Positions 20,690-31,799 of a DNA stretch of 64,000 bases are shown here, piece after piece. The translations under genes and the position numbers were made by a program. This DNA is from Agelas oroides. Its lineage: Eukaryota; Porifera; Demospongiae; Agelasida; Agelasidae. The notes beneath the pieces are model-generated. The model was given only the letters and a program-made list of their open reading frames with translations, did no database searches and was not told where the DNA came from. The stretch is from the NCBI GenBank assembly GCA_949130485.1, contig OX422183.1:28460816-28524815 (forward strand). The letters are read 5' to 3'. How positions within the stretch are numbered: position 1 is the first letter of the stretch; the number at the start of each line of letters is the position of its first letter.

Positions 20690-22238
20690 CTACTCATAAA
20701 TGTCTTCCTCAGGATAAGTAACACGGTCATGAGAAGTATTTGGGCTGATCTCCACACTTTCACTTGCATGTGTATCGAACCACCCGTTGTTATTAGCAGC
20801 AGTTGTGGCTTTAGTACTGGTATGAGTCACTGGGGCTCTTCCCTTGTTTAATACTGCTCCAAACCCTTCTCTTTACCACAACACTTATACAAAAGTTGCT
20901 ACCACCACTGCAGCTCCACATGCAGAAGGGAATCTCTGATCAATATTAGGTCACTCAATTATATAGATGCTTGTTTGGACTAATATGGTCATGTAGGGTT
21001 GTTTGGTTGTTAGGTTTATTTTTAATTTGGCCCATCTCATGAAATAACTAAGGAATTCTTGTGTAAACTTTCTGTTCCTAAAAGTATTATGTTGGTTAGT
21101 CTAAACAAACAAGTTCGAATGGCATAAATCCACAATTTCAAAGTAGGGGGAAAGTTAGCCTCATACCCCAAGTTGTTCATTACAAAGTACAAATGTCCAG
21201 GGTACAAGGCTAGGAGGAAGTAACTTGTACCTATAGTAGATCTTTTGTAAAATTAGGGGTTCAACAGATTTTGTCATTTTTGGGATCAGCAATTTCAGAA
21301 ATTTACTTGAAGCACATCAGTTAAATGCTTCCTTCCCCAGTCTTACACAGCTTTTAAGTAACAAGTTGCAGGTGCTGTTGTAGGGTAGCTTTACTTGGCT
21401 TTCTATTAGTTTTGTGAAAACACAGAAATTAGATAATGTACCATTTGTCAATATGGTATAAGTCTCACCATCAACATCATAGTAGCTGACATGACCCACC
21501 CATTTGAGGCATTACAAATTAACTAACAAAGTCACACATAGGTACATGGAGGCTTGGCTGCCTATACTTGTAGCTAGTGGAGTTTAGAACATCTGTGGTG
21601 TACAGTGTCTGAGTCATGCAAACTTACCAAACAATAACTGCTGTAATGATGAGGATATCATACCAGTAGTAAGCCCTCCCATGCAGGTGTACTCCTACAA
21701 GCGTAGCTGTATTTGAGGTTGGTCTTCCCTCTTCTTGTTGGTCTGGTAGCTATAGACTTTGGACTTGGTTCTGGTGTAGAAGTTGGACTTGATTGTGGCT
21801 CTGATGTGCAAGAGAGGTTACACGCACTAACAATAGTTGCAGTCTGACTGCCAATAGATATGACTGTACTGGTACTGGCTGCTCTGTCCTGAAACATTTG
21901 GATCAGTATCGATGCTGTCGTATTTCCACTCTCTGTCAAGTACAGTACAGTGGTGGTGAAGGTCATGGTGGTGTTCTCATCTGCTGAGCAGGTCATTTCA
22001 GACTCCTCCAAGTCAGAAGAAGTGAAATTACAGGAGCACATTTCTTGGATTGTAATTGCGATGCTGGTTTTCAGTGGCAGTTTAGTGTTATTCTGGAGAA
22101 TATCATCTATTTGCAGGAAACAAATATTATTACAGTTATAGCATTACAGAATAGAATCAATTAACTATTATTACATACTTACATTGAAGCTCTCACACTG
22201 ACTGGAACTCCCCAGATCCAACACAACTTGCAGTTTAC
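20690..22238 (-). CDS. Putative membrane protein with SEA-like extracellular segment (partial model)
   Basis: Several minus-strand pieces look coding. At 22238-22183 KLQVVLDLGSS ends at a strong donor GTAAGTATG. From 22092 a long frame contains IAITIQEMCSCNF, TVLYLTESGNTTASILIQMF and STVISIGSQTATIVSACN, with paired cysteines and N-glycosylation sites. This style recalls SEA-type modules of sponge receptors (from memory). Around 21600-21650 WYDILIITAVIV may start a membrane helix before a donor GTAAGT. At about 20871-20690 a hydrophilic tail ends HDRVTYPEEDIYE-stop. A further possible exon lies at 21317-21499. I could not join all pieces in phase and no start was found. A single-pass receptor-like protein is the inference. 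The family is unproven. Confidence 0.4.
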
Positions 22239-22272
22239 CTGATAATTGAGAAAGTACCAACACAACTTCCAT

Positions 22273-22444
22273 CACTGGTAATTATGCATTCACAGCTGCA
22301 AGTAGAATTGTGGAATTAAGTGGAATAGTCCAGTGATTGGTTATTGACAGCCCCTGTGTAACCCATTTTGCTGGATAAATTCCGGCAATTTAACTAACTA
22401 AAGTAGACTAGTCTTGGCATGCCATTTTGGGATTCAGGTCCGGA
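22273..22444 (-). repeat. Right arm of the 172-base inverted repeat pair
   Basis: Reverse complement of 20084-20254 with a few substitutions and small indels. The two arms enclose about 2.0 kb containing exons of a putative membrane protein. Confidence 0.9.
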
Positions 22445-22496
22445 TGTGGTTGGTGCACAAACGAATATGTACTTGGTAAGAGTTTTCATACTTTAA

Positions 22497-22756
22497 GGTG
22501 GCACAGTACCCTGGATTTTTAAGGTCAACAAACCTGGAATCCAAGCTGATAGACTTCTTTGTCTTGTTAAAATTTTAGCGCACAGTCCGTTTTGAGAGTC
22601 TCAAACCGTTCACGGTCCGTAAAATTGGGGATTTTCCCCGTTTCCTGTCGGCATTGCCATCCAATAATCAGTTTATAATTAAGTTTGTTAAGATGTGGCC
22701 TGGCGGCACCCTTCATGTGGTGGTCGGAACTTTGAAAATAAGCTTAGATCGACTTA

Positions 22757-22790
<34 letters not shown>

Positions 22791-24512
22791 AGTTTAGTAG
22801 AGTGCTGTAGCTAGTGTCAGTAGCTGTGAGTAGTGCGTAATGTCTGCTTGTGAAAGCAAGCTTGCGTCTAGAAGAAGCAGAAAGGCCACAGTGGCCAAGA
22901 CTGTGTTTGTTGAGTAGGCCCAGGTCTCGCGGCCGTATGCCTAGCCTAGTTGGTGACCGTGGCCAGGTGCTTCAAGTGCTGGGATGTGCTTTAACTAGAA
23001 TACGCAATTTATCGTTGGTGCTACAGTCTGACAGCCAAGGGAGCTGAACGGTGGCTGTGTGTGGAACAGAGCCGTGAGTTGTTTAGCGACATAAGGGAGA
23101 GAGGTGGGGCTAGTAATGCTTGCTTCCACTCGTGAATGAGCCCCTCCTGTAGACAAGCTGTGAATTTTTTTAAATGTGCATTCATTTTGGTGCAGTCAAA
23201 GTTGTCCATTCCAAGAGTAGTGACAAACATGAGTCTAGCCTGACTTTGAGAGTAGCTTTGAACAAAAGCTGGCATAGATTGTTTTGAGATACATTGGTGG
23301 TTGGGACGCTACCTACAGTGAGCGTGTAGATGCGTCCATCGAGTGGCAATTTGGGGTTCATGAATATATTAATGAGCTACTAAAACCCTTTTTAAAATTA
23401 GGCAAAGCAAGATTGCCCTAAAGCAAACCCTAATCCTGGAACTAGGAGTAACCCTGGTCCTGACTGTAACCCAGGTTAATGAAAACATAAACTTGGGTTA
23501 CAGTCAGGACCAGGGTTACTCCTAGTTTTAGGGTTAGGGTTTGCTTTAGGGCAATCTTGCTTTTTTAAAAAGGGTTTTTGTTGCTTATTAATATATTCAT
23601 GAACCCAAAATTGCCACTCGATGGACGCATCTCACACACTCACTGTAGGTAGCATCCTATAACCACCAATGTATCTCAAATCAGTCTGTGCCAGCTTTTG
23701 TTCAGAGCTACTCTCAAAGTCAGCATGTTTGTCACTACTCTTAATTGGATAGTCTCGCAAGCCAGCCGTATTTTTCTTGATTTCCGGTGGGAGAATACGG
23801 CTGGCTCACGAGACTAACTCAGTCTTGGAATGGACAACTTTGACTGCACCAAAATGACTGCACCAAAATGAATGCACAAAAAATTCATAGCTTATCTACG
23901 GGAGGGGCTCATTCACGAGTGGAAGCAAGCATTACTAGCCCCACCTCTCCCCCTTATGTCGCTAAACAACTCACGGCTCTGTTCCACACACAACCACCGT
24001 TCAGCTCCCTTGGGTACCACAGCGTAGTACCAACGATAAATTGCGTATTCTAGTTAAAGCCCAGCCCAACACTCGAAGCACCTGGCCACGGTCACCAACT
24101 AGGCTAGGCATACGGCCGCGAGACATGGCCCTACTCACGCAACAAATACAGTCTTGGCCACTGTGGTCTTTCTGCTGCTTGTAGACACAAGTTTGCTTTC
24201 ACAAGCAGGCATTACGCACTACTCACAGCTACTGACACTACAGCACTCTACTAAACTCCTTTTTTTTTTTTTTTTAAGTCGATCTAAGCTTATCTTCAAA
24301 GTTCCGACCACCACATGAGGGGTTCCGCCAGGCCACATCTTATCTAACTTAATTATAAACTGATTATTGGACAGGAAATGGGGGAATCCCCAATTTTACG
24401 GACAGTGAACGGTTGAGGACTCTCAAAACGGACTGTGCGCTAAAAGTTTACAAAGACAAAGAATTCTATCAGCTTGGATTCCAGGTTTGTTGACCTTGGG
24501 TTCCCTGCCACC
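22497..24512. mobile_element. Family T1 MITE, 2.0-kb inverted dimer
   Basis: TTAA (22493-22496) then GGTGGCACAG starts a normal T1 element that runs to CCCAGGTT at about 23479. There it turns into its own reverse complement and ends CCTGCCACC-TTAA (24513-24516). The result is a tail-to-tail palindrome lacking the T1 right terminus at its centre. A 30-base A-tract lies at about 22757-22788. The second arm carries an 82-base hairpin insertion. Confidence 0.9.
23741..23823. mobile_element. Small hairpin MITE, TAGTCTCG..AGCCAGCCGTATT family
   Basis: TAGTCTCGCAAGCCAGCCGT and AATACGGCTGGCTCACGAGA form the arms of an 82-base hairpin inserted into the T1 dimer. Other T1 copies read CACTACTCTTGGAATGG without interruption at this point. 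Confidence 0.8.
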
Positions 24513-24516
24513 TTAA

Positions 24517-25030
24517 CTAGAATGCGTAATACATCGTTGGTACTACGTTGCCGTTGACAAGAAAGCTGCAGAGGAGTTGGTTAGTTGTGTGGGGAACAGA
24601 ACCGTGGGTTGTTTAGCGACATAAGGGGGAGAGGTGGGGCTAGTAATGCCTGCTTCCACTCGTGAATGAGCCCCTCCCGTAGACAAGCTGTGAAATGTGC
24701 GTTCATTTTGGTGCAGTCCAAGTTGTCAATTCCAAGAGTAGTGACAAACATGAGTCTATAGCCTGACTTTGAGAGTAGCTCTGAACAAAAGCTGACATAG
24801 ATTGGTTTGAGATACATTGGTGGTTAGGATGCTACCTACAGTGAGCATGTAGATGCGTCCATCGAGTGGCAATTTTGGGTTCATGAATATATATTAATGA
24901 GCTACTAAATCCCTTTTTAAAATTAGGCAAAGCAAGATTGCCCTAAAGCAAACCCTAACCCTGAAACTAGGAGTAACCCTGATCCTGACTGTAACCCATG
25001 TTTATGTTTTCGTTAACCTCCGCCGAAAGA
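24517..25030 (+). mobile_element. Truncated T1 MITE copy
   Basis: Follows the inverted dimer directly and matches the middle and right part of T1 (CTAGAATGCGTAATAC onward). It stops at CCTCCGCCGAAAG, short of the right terminus, where a 13-bp minisatellite begins. Confidence 0.85.
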
Positions 25031-25031
25031 C

Positions 25032-25227
25032 TTCATTCCACTAGTCCATTCCACTATTCCATTCCACTAGTCCATTCCACTAGTTCATTCCACTAGTTCA
25101 TTCCACTAGTTCATTCCACTAGTTCATTCCACTAGTTCATTCCACTAGTCCATTCCACTAGTTCATTCCACTAGTCCATTCCACTAGTTCATTCCACTAG
25201 TCCATTCCACTAGTTCATTCCACTATT
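25032..25227. repeat. 13-bp minisatellite (CATTCCACTAGTT)n
   Basis: About 15 units with C/T variants at the last positions. The same 13-mer in opposite orientation forms the array at 30716-31085. Confidence 0.95.
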
Positions 25228-26052
25228 CGGCATGGGGAGGAGCCTGGGTACGAGGCTAGATAATTCTATAGTCTGGTGTTCTGAGTGACATTTCTTGTCA
25301 CATGGGCTATGCATAATGTTGTAGGGACTCAAACATGACAAACAGTCCTGGACAAGCGAAACTAGTCAAATCTGTTGCCCAAATCGCTTTCTCCTTGACA
25401 TGAACTTAGTCATTTGTTTGGAACGTGGTGTGTTACTAAGTAGCCTCGTTCCCAGGCCCTCGCCAAGCTTCCCGTCGCTGGCAGTACGGTTAAGCGGCTT
25501 GCATGTGCATGTTTGGATTATAGAGCTGAACTGAACGTGTGACTGTGAGCTTCCACCATTAGTCTACTACTTTCTCTTGTACAAAAAGACTATATATCAT
25601 GCGAGATGTTAAGATGTCAAGATTCAGATAACTAGCTGCATATTACCCAAACAATGTTACAAACAGCCAACTAAACAACAGAGTAAATCCAGTCACTGTC
25701 CACACATTAGGCACACAACACGAAATCACTGTGTTGAAAATCACTACCAAACAATTGTGTTATGTTTGCAACTTATGAAAACATAATTATGTATATATGT
25801 GGACTTGCACAACAAATTGTTTTGTGCCTAGGTTTGGCTATTTGTAATACACCAGCCCCTTCCCCCCAAACAACACCTTTCTACTGTCTACTGCAGAAGG
25901 GAAATGGAGTTGCACAGAACACTTAGCAGTTACTTGCATACCAGAAATATACCCAAGAACACTGGATGGTTGTAACTCAAATCAGATACATGTAGCTAGC
26001 TAGTTTAATAAGGGATGGGAAATCTCAAGGCGTAGTAGTGTAAAAGGTTGAA
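25228..26052. other. Unassigned DNA with two MITE ends
   Basis: Contains one end of the CCTCGTNCCCAGGC family at about 25248 and one at about 25441. Otherwise no gene or repeat is recognised. Confidence 0.45.
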
Positions 26053-26240
26053 ATATAACCCGTTACCTAGGCAACATATAAGAATGTTGCTCATATCTCT
26101 TTTCTACAGTGACGTTGCCTAGGTAACAGGTTATATAATAGTTAAATCCCTCCCTGGGGTGTGGTCTTGCATATTGGTGTCGGGCGTAGCCCGACACCAA
26201 TGTGTAAAACGACCACCCCCCAGGGAGGGATTTAACTATT
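26053..26240. repeat. Two abutting palindromes
   Basis: The first stem is ATATAACCCGTTACCTAGGC (26053) paired with its near complement ending at about 26136. The second stem begins at once, AATAGTTAAATCCCTCCCTG, and pairs with CAGGGAGGGATTTAACTATT (to 26240). An inner perfect stem ATTGGTGTCGGGC/GCCCGACACCAAT encloses only 3 bases. Probably two hairpin MITEs, or one element with two stems. Confidence 0.85.
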
Positions 26241-27768
26241 ACATAGTAATGTATAAGGTTGACTAAATTGACCTAATTGAGTAGCCTGTAACTGTACTAT
26301 TAGGGTCATTTTAGACCAAAATTGGTTGAAAAAGAGAATATAGACCAAAAATGGTTTTGTTATATATCTGCTATCTGCTGCTTCTGGTTAAATCAAAAGC
26401 CTGGGTTAGGGACATCTGATTTCTGTGGCACATGTCCCTATATACTCTGCCACCAAAATAAAGTTGTCTCAAGAAAGAATTTAGATGTTAATGGAACTAA
26501 ATGTGTGTGGAGCATTCAAGGAAAACTCCAAAGCAAAATTCAAGATACCATTACATATCTTGCATGGACTTTGCATACAAAATGCAAGATGAACTTCTAG
26601 AGCTGACATGTAACTAGCTACACTGAAGACATGGCTTGAGAACAGGCATTTACAGCTATCACAACAATTAATAAACAGTGACACTAACACATGCAGCTAC
26701 AGTTCCTTGAGTTATACAAGCTGCAAACAAGTTGCTGTAGGAATCAGGCTTATGTCAGTTGTATGTAGCCTGCCCATAAACAACTTGCTTAATTGGAAGT
26801 GCTTCGATATCATGCCCATCCTCACACACCCTTTCTATACAGTTATAGCTCCTTAGTTATCGCAGTTCCACTCCCTACACAATTACAGCTCCTCACTCCA
26901 AAGGGCAGTAATAGTTACCAACATATGCCCTTCCTGACACAATTGCCGCCCCTCAATCATACTCCAAAGACAATAATTGTTTCCAATGAAAACCCCTCAG
27001 GACACAATTACAGCCCCTCACTCATACCCCAAGGACAATAATTACTGTTTACCAGAAACACCCCTCCAGACATAATTATCGCTCCTTAATCGGGGTGTAC
27101 CCTTATTTACTGGAATGGCCCATTGCTATATTTGCCGTGTAACAGGTCTATTATTATTATTATTATTATTATGAGCTTTAGCTACAGCCAAGATTGGTAG
27201 TGAGAAACATAATGGTGACGAAATAGATGGCAGGATGTTGGCTGACAGACTACTCTTGTAGTTCAAGAGTAGCTGGAAGTACACAGAAATAAATAAGGAT
27301 AGCAGACTAACATAACAACAAAAAAAAAAACTAGTCAGAAAAGAGAGTACTGAGTTACATTAGGTAACCAACACAGGCAATAGAACATAAATGACAGAAC
27401 ACAGTCACAATACATAATAGATGAAGTGTTAAAACATGGAGTTAGTAAGCAATGCGGATCTACCGGTGGCATGGCAGTTGCTATAATCTACATGCAGTAA
27501 CGCATTCAATTTGGAAGAGTAGTTACGTACCCTAGTTGTAGGAAACACTGCCAATTGGAGAGGAAGACAACACTACAACCATGACCTTGCAGGTAGTACA
27601 AGTGAAATCTAAATGTCCATCATGCATGAAGCGCAGTTGTAGTGACCCCTCAAGTGCAAAAACATGAATGCTCCAGTTTTAGTGACCCCTTACAAATGTT
27701 CTGTGGGTGACTGTGGGTGTATTTCACATGGTTGTGGTCTGGGCCAGCCGCTTCTCAGGTTGCTTACG
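26241..27768. other. Unassigned DNA with degenerate repeats
   Basis: At about 26800-27090 loosely repeated units of about 75 bases share ACACAATTACAGCCCCTCA and GACAATAATT. A short TTA microsatellite lies at about 27150. No gene is supported. Confidence 0.5.
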
Positions 27769-27772
27769 TTAA

Positions 27773-28787
27773 GGTGGCACAGTACCCTGGATTTTTAAGG
27801 TCAACAAACCTGGAATCCAAGCTGATAGACTTCTTTGTCTTGTTAAAATTTTAGCGCACAGTCCGTTTTGAGAGTCTCAAACCGTTCACGGTCCGTAAAA
27901 TTGGGGATTTTCCCCGTTTCCTGTCGGCATTGCCATCCAATAATCAGTTTATAATTAAGTTTGTTAAGATGTGGCCTGGCGGCACCCTTCATGTGGTGGT
28001 CGGAACTTTGAAAATAAGCTTAGATCGACTTACAAAAAACAAAAACAAAAATAAATAAAAAGGAGTTTAGTAGAGTGCTGTAGTGTCATTAGCTGTGAGT
28101 AGTGCGTAATGTCTGCTTGTGAAAGCAAGCTTGCGTCTAGAAGAAGCAGAAAGGCCACAGTGGCCAAGACTGTGTTTGTTGAGTAGGCCCAGGTCTCGCG
28201 GCCGTATGCCTAGCCTAGTTGGTGACCGTGGCCAGGTGCTTCAAGTGCTGGGATGTGCTTTAACTAGAATACGCAATTTATCGTTGGTGCTACAGTCTGA
28301 CAGCCAAGGGAGCTGAACGGTGGCTGTGTGTGGAACAGAGCCGTGAGTTGTTTAGCGACATAAGGGAGAGAGGTGGGGCTAGTAATGCTTGCTTCCACTC
28401 GTGAATGAGCCCCTCCTGTAGACAAGCTGTGAATTTTTTTAAATGTGCATTCATTTTGGTGCAGTCAAAGTTGTCCATTCCAAGAGTAGTGACAAACATG
28501 AGTCTAGCCTGACTTTGAGAGTAGCTTTGAACAAAAGCTGGCATAGATTGTTTTGAGATACATTGGTGGTTGGGACGCTACCTACAGTGAGCGTGTAGAT
28601 GCGTCCATCGAGTGGCAATTTGGGGTTCATGAATATATTAATGAGCTACTAAAACCCTTTTTAAAATTAGGCAAAGCAAGATTGCCCTAAAGCAAACCCT
28701 AATCCTGGAACTAGGAGTAACCCTGGTCCTGACTGTAACCCAGGTTTATGTTTTCGTTAACCTCCGCCGAGTGACGACCGTGCCACC
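27773..28787. mobile_element. Family T1 MITE, full-length copy A
   Basis: Bounded by TTAA (27769-27772 and 28788-28791) with terminal GGTGGCAC/GTGCCACC. At 1015 bases it is too short for a transposase, and its frames are shared by other copies only through DNA identity. TTAA duplication is typical of piggyBac-like elements, though the usual CCC-type ends are absent. It is almost identical to the first half of the dimer at 22.5 kb, so at least one of the two is young or recently converted. Confidence 0.9.
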
Positions 28788-29056
28788 TTAATGTACCACT
28801 GCCCCTTGTACTTGTACTGATTTGGACTACTGCGCTTTGCGGGTAGATTGTCAGTAGGAAACTGTTATCTGTGATTGATTAAAGTCTTTTGAAGAAACAA
28901 TAAAATGTGACTTTCCGCCTTTGTAGTCTATGAAGTCATTGATTGACCAAACCACAAGTTTACTCTTGTAACTGTTGACAAAGCAACAATTTGATTGGTT
29001 GCCTAGATATTTCCTCTTCAACTTTTAACTGAGAAGCTTTATCTGTGGTGGTAGAA

Positions 29057-29633
29057 TACTGTATAGCTCCAAAGTTTCATGGTTCAAGAATCTCTCCAAA
29101 TTAGCGTTAAAGTAAATTTTCGTGATAAAAATTTTGTGATCGCTTTAAATTTTCATGATTTAATGTTACCGGTACCCCGCCCATTTTTGCGACATCCTGG
29201 GGGAGTGGACTTGACCGTAACAGAAGGTTTTTCGTGAAATACGCGCTGAAAAGCCAGGCGTTATATGCTGCTAGCCCGTGAAAACGACAAATCGCGTGCT
29301 TCTGTTTGTCTTACGATGAAAAGCGTTCTGTCATTGAATTCCTCTTGTAATAACAGCTCTGTAGACGATGTTCCAAGTCAGTAAGTTACTCCGTTCAAAA
29401 GCTTTATCAATAGGTCTGAATTTAGCCACTCCACTGTTCAGCTTGTGGACAAGGTAGATTCGTAAACTTGTACGTGTGTTTAGTAGTATACACGGATGCT
29501 AACGCTAAGTTGCAACACGCCTCCAATTAATTCTGACCACCTTTAAATTTTGTGAATAAAATTTTCTTGATCTCGAGGTTAATCACGAAATTCACGAAAA
29601 TATTGTACCGCAAACATTTGGAGCTATACAGTA
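29057..29633. mobile_element. MITE with TACTGTATAGCTCCAAA ends
   Basis: TACTGTATAGCTCC at the left returns as GGAGCTATACAGTA at the right. Matching inner words (TTCGTGA, AAATTTT) extend the inverted similarity. A TA target would fit a Tc1/mariner relative but is not proven. No coding frame. Confidence 0.75.
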
Positions 29634-29675
29634 GAGTAAGTTAGCAATCATCGGACGACAGGTATATTCGGACAC

Positions 29676-30155
29676 TCAAACGCGGAGGGAAAACTGCGTA
29701 AACATTCGGCGATACCACAAGACTGTAGCTGAGGTACGTGGTACCTGGTGTACCAAAAATGACGCCCGCGCATTGTTTCCTGTTGGCGCTAGAAGCGATA
29801 AAATGGCCGTCCGAAAAACATCAATATTCGGAAAAGTGTATGTATTTTCAGACACTGTTGTTTGTGCCTTCTCTGAAGCTGCTTTTGGAGAGATTTTAGC
29901 ATCGATACGATGCCCCAAGACCTCCCCAATTCGCAATATATTTTGGTAGCGGTAGCTGCTTTGAACACTCAGGGGCGCAGCTGAACATGGACCAGTCCGA
30001 TTCGATCGATATCGGACGGTGAAATTTGTCATTTCTTGCTGTGTTGTCTCCAAACAAGTTGAAGTCTCCACCATATTAGCATCAGTAGAATCTACAGGCT
30101 CTTGGCTACATGCTGGTACTTGTCCGGAGTTTGAGTTGTCAGTCCAGTAGTCCAT
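29676..30155 (-). CDS. Hypothetical 159-residue frame
   Basis: An uninterrupted minus-strand frame with an acidic, polar start and a basic end. No domain, signal peptide or membrane segment is seen, and I do not recognise it. It lies between a MITE and repeat-rich DNA and contains the dispersed word CCAGTAGTCCATTCCAGTAG at its start, so part of it is repeat-derived. It may be a fragment or a chance frame. Confidence 0.25.
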   Translation of the reverse strand: MDYWTDNSNSGQVPACSQEPVDSTDANMVETSTCLETTQQEMTNFTVRYRSNRTGPCSAAPLSVQSSYRYQNILRIGEVLGHRIDAKISPKAASEKAQTTVSENTYTFPNIDVFRTAILSLLAPTGNNARASFLVHQVPRTSATVLWYRRMFTQFSLRV

Positions 30156-30239
30156 TCCAGTAGTCCAGCCCAGTGATGATTGACATGAGGGGGGTCTGGA
30201 GGCATGCTCCCCCAGGAAAATGACACCAATTTCATTTGA

Positions 30240-30453
30240 GGGAAATGTCAGTTGTAGAGTGTGTGTCCAATTACAGAAACCATTGTAGAGTGTGAAGCCA
30301 GACTCTCACATGCACAAGAGCCATACAAGGTTCAAAGTTAAAACTCAGAACACATGCTCACTATCGAATCGTGAATGGCTGAGTCTAGTCGTCTTCCCGA
30401 GGTTGGTGAAGTACCCCACCAACCCGAGCGTCATATCTTTCCAAGACGCCAGT
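30240..30453 (+). pseudogene. Truncated N-terminus of a TTF-finger (hAT-related) protein
   Basis: Near-identical to 31383-31600. The frame from ATG 30375 reads MAESSRLPEVGEVPHQPE, then FPRRQF, and is cut there and fused to a 31-bp minisatellite. See the longer copy at 31520. Confidence 0.6.
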
Positions 30454-30454
30454 T

Positions 30455-30580
30455 CAGGGAGTATTGCTCTACTGCACTACATGTCCAGGGAGTATTGCTT
30501 TACTGCACTACATGTCCAGGGAGTATTGCTCTACTACACTACATGTTCAGGGAGTAGCTACTGCTCTACTGCACCACATG
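30455..30580 (+). repeat. 31-bp minisatellite
   Basis: About four units of AGGGAGTATTGCTCTACTGC plus ACTACATGTCC. A related array of about six units lies at 35475-35670. Confidence 0.9.
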
Positions 30581-30700
30581 TTCAGGAAAATTTATACAGT
30601 AATGCAGGCCATGTCAGGGCTGTAGGAAGCAAGATGAAACCTGTCCAGCCAAATTTCCATAAGGGATGAGGATGGCGTGCAAAGCACACCATAATCGAGG

Positions 30701-31200
30701 GCTGTCAACAATCACAGGACTGGACTAATGGAAAGAACTAGTGGAATGAACTAGTGGAATGAACTAGTGGAATGGACTAGTGGAATGAACTAGTGGAATG
30801 AACTAGTGGAATGAACTAGTGGAATGAACTAGTGGAATGAACTAGTGGAATGAACTAGTGGTGGAATGGACAAGTGGAATTAACTAGTGGAATGAACTAG
30901 TGGAATGAACTAGTGGAATGAACTAGTGGAATGGACTAGTGGAATGGAATAGTGGAATGGAATAGTGGAATGAACTAGTGGAATGAACTAGTGGAATGAA
31001 CTAGTGGAATGGACTAGTGGAATGGAATAGTGAAATGGACTAGTGGAATGAACTAGTGGAATGGACTAGTGGAATGGATGGACTACTGGTAATTGACTCT
31101 TGTTGGAGAGTATAAAATTGATTTTTAGTGCAAAATGGGTCAGTCCAGTAGTCCATTCCAGTAGTCCATTCCAGTAGTCCAGTCCAGTGATTATTGACAG
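30701..31200. mobile_element. Element with CTGTCAAYAATCAC ends and an internal 13-bp minisatellite
   Basis: GCTGTCAACAATCACAGGAC at the left matches the complement of GTCCAGTGATTATTGACAG at the right. Between them about 27 units of the 13-mer GGAATGAACTAGT fill 30716-31085. Related ends occur at 20175, about 22335, 30150, 31200 and 44890. The 13-mer resembles the terminal sequence itself (TAGTCCATTCCAGT), so the array may have grown from an element end. Confidence 0.75.
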
Positions 31201-31519
31201 TCCAGTCCAGTGATTATTGACAGCCATAATTGAGGGGGGTCTGGGGGCATGCTCCCCCAGGAAAATGACTCCAATTTCATTTGAGGGAAATGCAAGTTAG
31301 ACACTGAAACATACATGAAAAAACAACTCTGAATGTTCCAAACAATTAAGATCTGTGTTTGCTTCCAGACACAAGTTCATTCAAACAAGCAGTCAGTTGT
31401 AGAGTGTGTGTCCAATTACAGAAACCATTATAGAGTGTGAAGCCAGACTCTCACATGCACAAGAGCCATACAAGGTTCAAAGTTCAAACTCAGAACACAT
31501 GCTCACTATCGAATCGTGA

Positions 31520-31790
31520 ATGGCTGAGTCTAGTCGTCTTCCCGAGGTTGGTGAAGTACCCCACCAACCTGAGTGTCATATCTTTCCAAGACGCCAGTTC
31601 GGCAAGTCCAAAGTTGTCGGTCGCACTTTCAAGGATCTTGGTTTAATAAGTGGCAGTGGCTACACTACGAGTCAACTACAGACTTAGCTTTCTGCCATAC
31701 GTGTGTGACAGCCATCAAGACGGGGAAGGTGAAGATCGCCAGCAATGTGAAAGACTCTGTTTCATCTACAATGGTTTCTGTAATTGGACA
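31520..31790 (+). pseudogene. Broken TTF-type zinc-finger region of a hAT/ZMYM1-like gene
   Basis: The frame from ATG 31520 reads through FPRRQFGKSKVVGRTF, then the recognisable continuation SWFNKWQWLHYES and AFCHTCVTAIKTGK appears in a different frame. The W-x2-W-LHY and CHTC spacing matches TTF-type fingers of hAT-derived proteins such as ZMYM1-like genes. A one-base shift near 31630 and the lack of downstream transposase domains mark it as a remnant. Confidence 0.65.
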
Positions 31791-31799
31791 GATGAGACT

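Noticed and set aside
30716-31085. Possible CRISPR-like or regulatory array of ACTAGT sites
   Set aside because: It is an uninterrupted 13-bp minisatellite with no spacers.
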